This document shows positions 26,503 to 32,519 of a stretch of 64,000 nucleotides of DNA, in pieces. Numbering within the stretch: position 1 is the stretch's first letter; each line of letters begins with the position of its first letter. The position numbers and the translations under genes are program-made. This stretch comes from CAZMXP01 sp964570285 (GTDB lineage Bacteria; Planctomycetota; PLA2): the NCBI GenBank assembly GCA_964570285.1, contig CAZMXP010000016.1, positions 1 through 64,000 on the forward strand, read 5' to 3'. The notes beneath the pieces were generated by a model. That model did no database searches, was not told the origin of the DNA, and saw only the letters and a program-made list of their open reading frames with translations.

Positions 26503-27086
26503 TCGGGGAAGCCCGCGGCGATCTGCAGCAGAGGCAGGTCGATATAGAACGGCGTGGACGTGCCCTTGACGCGCATTTCCTCGATGATCCTCTCGCGGCC
26601 GTGTACGGCGATCGTGGCCGCGAGCTGGTCCTGCGCTTGGCGGACCCGCTGCAGGAAGACGCGGGGGGTCTGCACGTACTCCTGGGCGTAGAAGTAGGCC
26701 TTCAGCCACAGAGGGGACGGCGGCTGTCGCATCGCCGCGGCGTGCTCCGGGTACTCCCTGGCGAAGTTGTTCCAGAACGTGCCGAGCACGTCCTTGGCCG
26801 AGTGGCCCTGCTCGGTGAGCCGCACCTTCGCGACGGCCGCCTCGTAAGGGGAGAGCTGCAGGAGCTCGAGGAGCCGAAGGCCGCGGGCGCTCGGGTCTTC
26901 CCCGCTCTTCGAGAGCCCCAGGGCGGCCGCGATCTGGTAGGCGGTCAGGAACATCGCGGCTACCGGGTTGAGCTGGAATGCCACGTCCGAGATGAGATCG
27001 GCCAGCTTCTCGCCCCTGGCAAGGCCCTGGATGAGGCCGGACAGCGCGCTCGCGGGATTCGGCGGGGCCAGGAGGGTTAGCGCCAT
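26499..27086 (-). CDS. viral protein of unknown function, 195 aa
   Basis: Ordinary globular composition; helical (GLIQGLARGEKLADLISDV; LRLLELLQLSPYEAAVAKV), aromatic-rich near the end (PLWLKAYFYAQEYVQ). No motif I recognise. Preceded 6 bases upstream by TATACT on its own strand, so the mRNA is close to leaderless. The gene stands alone on the - strand between the spike-like gene and the palindromic operator. Confidence 0.6.
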   Translation of the reverse strand: MALTLLAPPNPASALSGLIQGLARGEKLADLISDVAFQLNPVAAMFLTAYQIAAALGLSKSGEDPSARGLRLLELLQLSPYEAAVAKVRLTEQGHSAKDVLGTFWNNFAREYPEHAAAMRQPPSPLWLKAYFYAQEYVQTPRVFLQRVRQAQDQLAATIAVHGRERIIEEMRVKGTSTPFYIDLPLLQIAAGFPD

Positions 27087-27092
27087 CGCCTC

Positions 27093-27098
27093 AGTATA
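27093..27098 (-). promoter_or_regulatory. -10-like TATACT, - strand
   Basis: TATACT reads on the - strand and ends 6 bases before the ATG at 27086. Same short-spacing architecture as host genes pepA, dxr and tyrS. Confidence 0.5.
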
Positions 27099-27144
27099 GC
27101 GATGCTGGGGCCTTTAGAGCCCAACCGGCGGTAGGATCCAAAAT

Positions 27145-27168
27145 CGTTACGCGCGATCGCGCGTAACG
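27145..27168. promoter_or_regulatory. perfect 24-bp palindrome, operator candidate
   Basis: CGTTACGCGCGA is followed directly by its exact reverse complement. A further CGTTACG half-site starts at 27181, 36 bases from the first. The site lies between two divergent viral promoters (27093-27098 and 27205-27210), a position typical of a genetic switch. An origin or resolution site is the main alternative. Confidence 0.65.
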
Positions 27169-27216
27169 TGTGCCGGCAAGCGTTACGTCGACGGCCCCCC
27201 GTGCTAGAACGAGAGC

Positions 27217-27474
27217 ATGACGCGCAGGCGAAACTCTCACCGTCAGCATTACGAACGCCTGAAGAAGCGAGGCTCCATCAGGTTCACTGCGCAGACAGCG
27301 TGGGATCGGCCGTGTCGAGGCCCAGGCTGCGTGAACGCGATCCCTCCGAGGCACGAAGACTACTGCTCGAACGCTTGCCGCCAGGCGGCCTACCGCTGGC
27401 GGAAGGCCGGCAAGTCCTGGGCTTCGTCTTCTTTCGTTCACACCGGTAAACATCTGTCAGGCCAGGGGCCTTAA
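27217..27474 (+). CDS. small zinc-finger protein, 85 aa
   Basis: Basic N-terminus (MTRRRNSHRQHYERLKKRG), then C..C...C...C in CRGPGC and DYCSNACRQAAYRWRK. The CSNAC-RQAAYR pattern recurs in small proteins of phages and plasmids. ATG lies 6 bases after TAGAAC (27205-27210). Being next to the palindrome, it may be the regulator that binds it. Confidence 0.6.
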   Translation: MTRRRNSHRQHYERLKKRGSIRFTAQTAWDRPCRGPGCVNAIPPRHEDYCSNACRQAAYRWRKAGKSWASSSFVHTGKHLSGQGP

Positions 27475-27626
27475 AGGCCGTTCGACCACCACCGGTTGTG
27501 GGCCGGGCGAGGGCGCGCTCCGCTGCTTGACCGTCGAGAGTCCTAACGGCAGGCTAACAAAAGTAGGGTGCGGGCGAGGTGGGCCCACGGCCGTGAGCTC
27601 GTCGAGGCGCGGCCGACTCAGTCGGC
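27475..27626. other. intergenic region with hairpin around the Rep stop codon
   Basis: No gene between 27475 and 27617. GCCGAC (27612-27617) and GTCGGC (27621-27626) pair across a 3-base loop that is the Rep stop codon. A short AT-richer stretch CTAACAAAAGTAGG lies near 27553. Convergent ends here could need a terminator; a nick site for Rep is another option, not demonstrable by eye. Confidence 0.25.
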
Positions 27627-28706
27627 AGGAGGTGGGAGGCCCACCTCGCTGAACCAGGCATCGCGGGCTGCCCGGTACCGGTCGGCATCCTCAGGCGCGA
27701 GGCCGAGCCGGAGGCGCGCCGATACGTACGCCCGCGCCTCGGGGTACGTCAGCAGGTGCGAGGCCGCGTGCCCTTCCTCGGGGCGGATCGCTTCCCCGCA
27801 GCGCTCGCAGGGGCAGGGCGGCAGCTTTCGCACGCGCGCGGCGTCGCCGAACGTCTGGAAGAGCCGGGCGTTCTTCGTCGCGGCGTAGAACTCCCGCACC
27901 ATCGCGGCTGTCCAGCCGGCGACGATGCTCTCTTCCTCGTCGCGCTCGCGCTTGTCGCCCTGGGTGCCCTTCGTGACGTACTTCAGGCACTCGCGCAGCG
28001 CGTTGGCCCAGGTGCCATCCGCCGACTTTCGAGGGGCCTCTACGTGGAGCACCGTTCCACGGCCCTTCGTGATTGCGATCCACGCGGCTTTCAACTCCTG
28101 CTGTCGGACGAAGGCGAGGCCGGTTCCCGCGGCGAGAGCGTGCACGTGGGTGTGCCATCCGCCGCGGTCGCCGCGGTGCGCGCGCTTGCCCTTGGTCTCG
28201 ATGCTGTAGACGCCCGCGGCGAAGAACTCGGGGAACTTCGCACGCAGCGCGCGAAACCACTTCCGGATGCGCTTGATGCTGACGGCCAGCTCCCCGAGCG
28301 AGTGGCGCCTCACGGTGAGAGTGACGAATCGCACCCACTGCCAACCCTCGAGGACGCACGCGTAGCGCTTCACGGCCTTCGCCGCGCGCCGCCGCTCGCA
28401 ACCGGGGCAGAGGCGATCGCCGCACGTCCTGGGCAGCACGCGGCGGCCGCATCCGCAGTGGGCCATCGTGTAGTAGGTTCCGCAGTCGAGTACGGCGTTG
28501 AACCGCGCGGTGTCCGCCTCGCGCAGGAGCTGCAGCAGCTCGCGGGGCTTGTGCGGGGGGACGGGTACAAGATCCCCCGCGTCGCGTTCATGCTGATCTG
28601 TAGAGCCTACTTGCGACGCGGGGAAGGGAGAAACCGCTGCCGCCTTGTGGAACCTGGCGTGGCCGCTCTCGAGGGGCACGTAGGTGGCGGCAGCGGAACG
28701 AGTCAA
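27618..28706 (-). CDS. rep: rolling-circle replication initiator (HUH Rep, pUB110-like)
   Basis: A 362-aa HUH endonuclease that would nick an origin and start rolling-circle replication. Motif order: zinc cysteines (C84, C86, C95, C100, C103), motif 1 RFVTLTV (126-132), HUH motif WHTHVHAL (His185, His187, His189), catalytic Tyr243 in LKYVTKG with Lys246, then a second Cys cluster (298-303). This matches the Rep_1 class of Gram-positive plasmids (pUB110/pC194). The TTG at 28706 overlaps the stop of the upstream gene (TTGA), and so is preferred over an ATG at 28802. It is last in the - strand block. Confidence 0.85.
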   Translation of the reverse strand: MTRSAAATYVPLESGHARFHKAAAVSPFPASQVGSTDQHERDAGDLVPVPPHKPRELLQLLREADTARFNAVLDCGTYYTMAHCGCGRRVLPRTCGDRLCPGCERRRAAKAVKRYACVLEGWQWVRFVTLTVRRHSLGELAVSIKRIRKWFRALRAKFPEFFAAGVYSIETKGKRAHRGDRGGWHTHVHALAAGTGLAFVRQQELKAAWIAITKGRGTVLHVEAPRKSADGTWANALRECLKYVTKGTQGDKRERDEEESIVAGWTAAMVREFYAATKNARLFQTFGDAARVRKLPPCPCERCGEAIRPEEGHAASHLLTYPEARAYVSARLRLGLAPEDADRYRAARDAWFSEVGLPPPAD

Positions 28707-28873
28707 CGGATGCGCACCCTGACCGTGAGGCCGGCCTTCCGGCACTCTCTCGCGAGCTCGAGCGCGCGGGTGCTTGTCCTGGCGGCGCGATGCTGCCGCC
28801 ATGCCTTCGTCGCGGCGTCGAGCAGCTCGACGACGTAGACGAAGCGCGCGGCCTTCTTCGCCGGTGCGTTCAC
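28703..28873 (-). CDS. viral protein of unknown function, 56 aa
   Basis: GTG start overlapping the previous stop. MNAPAKKAARFVYVVELLD then Arg-rich helices (KAWRQHRAARTSTRAL). Coupled to Rep at its end, so probably expressed with replication genes. No motif recognised. Confidence 0.5.
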   Translation of the reverse strand: MNAPAKKAARFVYVVELLDAATKAWRQHRAARTSTRALELARECRKAGLTVRVRIR

Positions 28874-29103
28874 AACGGCACCTTGATGACGGTGCGAGTG
28901 GGAATGCGGATGTTGATCGTGACCTCGAGCGGGGAGTCGTTTCCGTAAGTCCACGCCCCCATCTCCCGTAGAGTTGTGTCGATCCACGCGGCGGCCTGCT
29001 GTGAGCCCCGCGACGAGAAGTGTCTTCGCATCCCGCGCCAGTTCACCTGGACGAAGACCGTAGACTCCCCATCGCAGTCGATCCCGAGTATTCGAGTGCT
29101 CAC
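28870..29103 (-). CDS. viral protein of unknown function, 77 aa
   Basis: GTG start. Beta-rich N-terminus (TRILGIDCDGESTVFVQV), then GMRRHFSSRGSQQAAAW, and a final strand (SPLEVTINIRIPTRTVIKV). Overlaps both neighbours by 4 bases. Could be a small DNA-binding or single-stranded-DNA-binding protein, but there is no signature. Confidence 0.5.
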   Translation of the reverse strand: MSTRILGIDCDGESTVFVQVNWRGMRRHFSSRGSQQAAAWIDTTLREMGAWTYGNDSPLEVTINIRIPTRTVIKVPL

Positions 29104-29495
29104 GCGGAGCCTCCCGCCTCGTGCGGGCGTTCGCCGAACGCGCCGTTGAGGAAGCCGATGAACGCCGAGCGGTGCTCGAATCCGCAGAAGGCCGAGCCGT
29201 CGTGCTCTACGCGCTCGACCGGGACTTCCGCGCCGCACCAGTCGCAGGTCGGCGCGCCAGGCGGCGTTGCAGGATGCGCGCCTTGCGGGCGAGGTAGGCG
29301 AGGCGCGCCTGAAGGTTCCAGACGGCCCGCTCGAGGGACCAGATTCTGTCCAGCGCTCCCGAGACCTGCTCGTTCGCGCGCTTGAGGAGGCTCCGGCTGT
29401 TCTCGGCGATCGCTTGAAGCTGAGCCACCCGGAGCCCCCGGGCGTTTTTGCTGTTGTTCCCCATCGCCGGAGGGTGCGCCCTGGCTGTCACGCAC
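29100..29495 (-). CDS. zinc-ribbon viral ORF with unclear start
   Basis: The C-terminal 50 residues look real: CDWCGAEVPVERVEHDGSAF then CGFEHRSAFIGFLNGAF. No ATG, GTG or TTG lies near this part in frame; the first is the GTG at 29495, which would make 131 aa and overlap most of the coiled-coil gene at 29207-29464. A non-standard start or a frameshift from that gene is possible. Its stop overlaps the next GTG. Confidence 0.4.
   Translation of the reverse strand: MRDSQGAPSGDGEQQQKRPGAPGGSASSDRREQPEPPQARERAGLGSAGQNLVPRAGRLEPSGAPRLPRPQGAHPATPPGAPTCDWCGAEVPVERVEHDGSAFCGFEHRSAFIGFLNGAFGERPHEAGGSA
29207..29464 (-). CDS. viral coiled-coil protein, 85 aa
   Basis: MGNNSKNARGLRVAQLQAIA then long heptad-like helices (ENSRSLLKRANEQVSGAL; RIWSLERAVWNLQARLAYL) and a very basic tail. 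No TM. It might bind DNA or support Rep. No obvious ribosome-binding site is visible. Confidence 0.55.
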   Translation of the reverse strand: MGNNSKNARGLRVAQLQAIAENSRSLLKRANEQVSGALDRIWSLERAVWNLQARLAYLARKARILQRRLARRPATGAARKSRSSA

Positions 29496-29745
29496 GGGTT
29501 GTGGCTCCCCTGAGCAGCTCGACGGTGGCCTCGGTCAGGAGACCGCGGGAGTGGCGGGCGCCGGCCCTCGCCCACGCGACGAGCGCGAGGCGAACGATGG
29601 GGTCTCTCTCGACGGCGGCCTCGTCGCGCATCGCGACGGCGCGCTCGGCGACCTGACCAGCGAGGAAGGCACGGCGGAAGGCGCGCCGGAGGGGCTGGGG
29701 GAGTCCGTAGGTGCCGTGGCCTGTCGGCCCGTCATTATCGGACAA
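29488..29745 (-). CDS. viral gene whose 5' end lies in the attachment site, 85 aa
   Basis: In the integrated state the first codon is a TTG at 29745, and codons 2-6 are made from the 15-bp att core. In the excised circle the frame stays open across the junction to an ATG at 18352-18354 (- strand), adding 12 residues. The protein is helical (LRRAFRRAFLAGQVAERAV; LALVAWARAGARHSRGLL). First gene of the replication block; function unknown. Confidence 0.5.
   Translation of the reverse strand: MSDNDGPTGHGTYGLPQPLRRAFRRAFLAGQVAERAVAMRDEAAVERDPIVRLALVAWARAGARHSRGLLTEATVELLRGATTRA
29718..29745. repeat. attR: right end of the element
   Basis: Core CCGTCATTATCGGAC at 29729-29743, identical to attL. 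Element-side arm GGCCTGTCGGC (29718-29728) is a poor XerC arm; host-side arm TTATCGGACAA (29735-29745) completes the reconstructed dif-like attB. Confidence 0.75.
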
Positions 29746-29816
29746 GCATGTGCCGCCACCCCGCCGGTGGATTTCCAGAATCGGGGGGTGCGGGGGGTAC
29801 CGGGGGAGAGCGCTGT

Positions 29817-29822
29817 TAGGAT
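29817..29822 (+). promoter_or_regulatory. -10-like TAGGAT before prkA
   Basis: TAGGAT ends 8 bases before the prkA ATG. It lies outside attR, so element integration leaves the core promoter intact but replaces everything more than about 75 bases upstream. Confidence 0.5.
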
Positions 29823-29830
29823 CGGGCCTG

Positions 29831-32071
29831 ATGGCTGAGAGCGACCCCTTTTCCGGGCTCTCCGGACGGATCCGGGAGCAGTTCCAGGGCGAGCGCCGCA
29901 TCCGGTCCTTCTGGGAGTACCTGGCCGAGGTTCGCGACCACCCGAGGCGGATGCTCCGGTCGGCCGCCCAGTACGCCCGGGACATGATCGAGCACTTCGG
30001 CAGCACGGAGGTGGAGAGCTTCGGGCAGAAGGTGACCCGCCACCGGCTCTTCGACGGCCTGCCCAAGGATCCCGAGCTCCAGCGGGTCGTCGGCCAGGAG
30101 CGATCCACCGACGCCATCTACCGGGCGATCCGCTCCTTCGCGAACGAGGGGCGCGCCGACAAGCTGATCCTGATGCACGGTCCCAACGGCTCCGCGAAGA
30201 CCTCGATCGCGGACCTGCTGTTCAAGGGGCTCGAGGCCTACTCGGAGACGCCGGAGGGGGCGCTCTACCGGTTCGCCTGGGTCTTCCCCCGGCACGAGGT
30301 CGAAGGGTCGGGCCTCGGCTTCGGCAGCCCGCGCACCGCTCGCGAGGAGCTCGACACCTACGCCCACCTCGAACCGGAGGCGATCGCGAGCACGCTCACG
30401 AGCGACCTCAAGACCAACCCCTTCTACCTCGTGCCGCGCGACCACCGAGAGCGGCTGCTGCACGAGTTCTGCGGCGGCACGCCGGACTTCGCGCACGCGC
30501 ACCTGCTCCGGGGCGACATGGGCACGAAGAGCCGCGCGATCTACGAGGCGCTCCTGACGGCGCACCACGGCGACTGGCGCAAGGTGGTGCGCTACATCCG
30601 CGTCGTCCGCTTCACGATCAGCCGCCGCTACCGCGTCGGCGCGATCAGCATCGAGCCGCAGCAGGCGAACGTGGACGCGGAGACGCGGCAGGTGACGGCG
30701 GACATGAACCTCGCCCACCTCCCGCCCGCGCTGCAGAACCTCCGGCTCTACGAGGTCGCGGGCGACCTCGTCGACGCCAACCGCGGCATGGTCGAGTACA
30801 GCGACATCCTCAAGCGCCCGATGGAGCTCAACAAGTACCTGCTGACGACCACCGAGAAGTCCACCGTCAGCATGCCCGGCGCGCTCGCCTACCTCGATCT
30901 CGTGATGATCGGGTCGGGCAACGAGAAGCACCTCGACGCGTTCAAGAACGACCCCAACTGGACCTCGTTCAAGGGGCGCATGGAGCTGGTCACCGTCCCC
31001 TACCTGCTCGAGTACGAGAAGGAGGCGGAGATCTACCGCGACCAGCTCGCCTCGATCGCCCGCCGCGCCGCGGTCGCCCCCCACTCGGCCCGCGCCGCCG
31101 CCCTCTGGGCCGTGCTGACGCGGCTCTGGCGGCCCGACCCCGCGCACTACGAGGAGCCGCTGCGCTCGGTGATCCCGAAGCTGACGCCGCTCGCGAAGGC
31201 CCTGCTCTACCAGGGGCGCGACGTCGGCGACGTGGAGAAGATCCCCGCGGCCGAGGCGAAGCTGCTGCGCGACAACCTCGCCGCGATCGCGGGCGAGTAC
31301 CAGGACGGCGTCGTCTTCGAGGGGCGCTTCGGCGCCTCGGCCCGCGAGATGAAGACGATCCTGCTCGACGCCTCCTACCGCGCGCGCACGCGCTGCTACA
31401 CCCCCATCGCGGTGCTGGCGGAACTCCGCACCCTCGTGAAGGACAAGACCGTCTACGACTTCCTCAAGCTCGAGCCGAAGGGGCGGTACAACAACGCCGC
31501 CCGCTTCGTCGAGGACGTCGAGCGCGTCGTCTGCCGCCTCGTCATCCGCGAGACGCGCGACGCGATGGCGCTCGTCGACGAGGGCGAGTTCGACCGCCGC
31601 TTCGAGGAGTACTTCGCCCACGCGATCGCCTACATCCGCGGCACGCGGGTCCACGACGCGCACACCGGCGAGTCGCGCGAACCCAGTCCGCAGGTGCTGC
31701 GCGGCGTCGAGGAGCTCGTCGACACCGACCGCGACGTGGACCTCTTCCGCAAGAACCTCATCGGCAAGATCGGCGCCTTCTCGGTCAACCATCCCGGCCA
31801 GCGCGTCAACTACCGCCAGCTCTTCCCCGACATCCTGCGGGCGCTGAAGGAGAACTTCTACGTGAGCCGCGAGGGCGCGATCCGGCAGGTCGAGGAGGAC
31901 CTGCTGCTGGTCGGGACCCCGGGCTGGCCCTCGCTTCCCCGCGACCGGCAGGAGCGCGTGGAGCGCACGCTGGCGAACATGGAGTCGCGCTACGGCTACA
32001 CGCGGGAGTGCGCGCTCGAGATGATCGGCCACAGCCTCAGGCGCGCGCGGGTGCCCGAGGAGCCAGCCTGA
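29831..32071 (+). CDS. prkA: PrkA/YeaG-family serine protein kinase with AAA domain
   Basis: A 746-aa protein of the PrkA family, linked to stress and stationary-phase signalling in other bacteria. The AAA part has GPNGSAKTS as Walker A near residue 118, followed by conserved LYRFAWVFP. The C-terminal part corresponds to the PrkA kinase-like domain. It is about 100 residues longer than E. coli YeaG. Usual partners yeaH and ycgB (SpoVR) are not adjacent. The 3' end overlaps the convergent gene by 35 bases. Confidence 0.88.
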   Translation: MAESDPFSGLSGRIREQFQGERRIRSFWEYLAEVRDHPRRMLRSAAQYARDMIEHFGSTEVESFGQKVTRHRLFDGLPKDPELQRVVGQERSTDAIYRAIRSFANEGRADKLILMHGPNGSAKTSIADLLFKGLEAYSETPEGALYRFAWVFPRHEVEGSGLGFGSPRTAREELDTYAHLEPEAIASTLTSDLKTNPFYLVPRDHRERLLHEFCGGTPDFAHAHLLRGDMGTKSRAIYEALLTAHHGDWRKVVRYIRVVRFTISRRYRVGAISIEPQQANVDAETRQVTADMNLAHLPPALQNLRLYEVAGDLVDANRGMVEYSDILKRPMELNKYLLTTTEKSTVSMPGALAYLDLVMIGSGNEKHLDAFKNDPNWTSFKGRMELVTVPYLLEYEKEAEIYRDQLASIARRAAVAPHSARAAALWAVLTRLWRPDPAHYEEPLRSVIPKLTPLAKALLYQGRDVGDVEKIPAAEAKLLRDNLAAIAGEYQDGVVFEGRFGASAREMKTILLDASYRARTRCYTPIAVLAELRTLVKDKTVYDFLKLEPKGRYNNAARFVEDVERVVCRLVIRETRDAMALVDEGEFDRRFEEYFAHAIAYIRGTRVHDAHTGESREPSPQVLRGVEELVDTDRDVDLFRKNLIGKIGAFSVNHPGQRVNYRQLFPDILRALKENFYVSREGAIRQVEEDLLLVGTPGWPSLPRDRQERVERTLANMESRYGYTRECALEMIGHSLRRARVPEEPA

Positions 32072-32519
32072 AGAGCAGCGCCACGCCGAGCGCGAGCAGG
32101 GCGAACGTGGTCGCCGCGACGGCGAAGGCGCGGCGCGTCCGCCCCGCGATCCGCTCGCGCAGCCCGGCCTCGCGGCGCGCCCACTCCACCCACTCCCCCC
32201 ACCCGGCGGCCCGCGCCCGCTCCTCGGCCTCGCGATAGCGCCCGAGGCAGGAGAGCAGCCAGAGCTCGGTCCGGAGCCGCTCCGCGGGCGCGAGGCCGCT
32301 CTCGGCAAGGTGGCGGAGCCCCCGCTCCTCCTGCCCCGACCAGACGCAGAGGTCGCCGTACGTGACGACGAGCGACGGATGGTCGAGCTTGCCCTCGAGC
32401 AGCTGGAGCGCGACCTCGTACCCCTCTTCCTGCTGCACCTCGCGCACGCGCAGCCGCAGCTCCTCCGGATCGGACCATGCGGTCAGCGCGAAGAGGCCGA
32501 GCGCGAGCAGCCTCCTCAT
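32037..32519 (-). CDS. small membrane-anchored protein, 160 aa
   Basis: Signal-like start (MRRLLALGLFALTAW), helical TPR-like middle (VALQLLEGKLDHPSLVVTY; LGRYREAEERARAAG) and a C-terminal TM helix (FAVAATTFALLALGVALLF). Its ATG overlaps the stop of the spermidine-synthase-like gene upstream, so it belongs to that unit. Unknown role at the envelope. Confidence 0.6.
   Translation of the reverse strand: MRRLLALGLFALTAWSDPEELRLRVREVQQEEGYEVALQLLEGKLDHPSLVVTYGDLCVWSGQEERGLRHLAESGLAPAERLRTELWLLSCLGRYREAEERARAAGWGEWVEWARREAGLRERIAGRTRRAFAVAATTFALLALGVALLFRLAPRAPARA

Larger units (their letters stand above)
18302..29743. mobile_element. integrated tailless double-jelly-roll virus, about 11.4 kb
   Basis: Bounded by a 15-bp direct repeat. 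It holds about 27 small genes in two blocks: a mainly + strand structural block (18.8-26.5 kb) and a - strand replication block (29.7-27.6 kb). Key calls are a candidate double-jelly-roll capsid protein, a P-loop packaging ATPase, a rolling-circle HUH Rep, several one-TM proteins and a protamine-like peptide. Genome size and content resemble PM2 (Corticoviridae), but Rep is of a plasmid type. No terminase, portal, tail or integrase gene is seen. Base composition matches the host and no gene is obviously broken, so it may be active or recent. Confidence 0.8.

Noticed and set aside
27461..27480. GGCCTT-A-AAGGCC palindrome at the end of the zinc-finger gene
   Set aside because: A short stem without a T-run; too weak to call a terminator.
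18302..29743. Reading the element as a plain integrated plasmid or as a tailed-phage remnant
   Set aside because: A plasmid does not explain the packaging-type ATPase, the run of membrane proteins and the capsid-like gene; no terminase, portal, tape-measure or tail gene supports a tailed phage.
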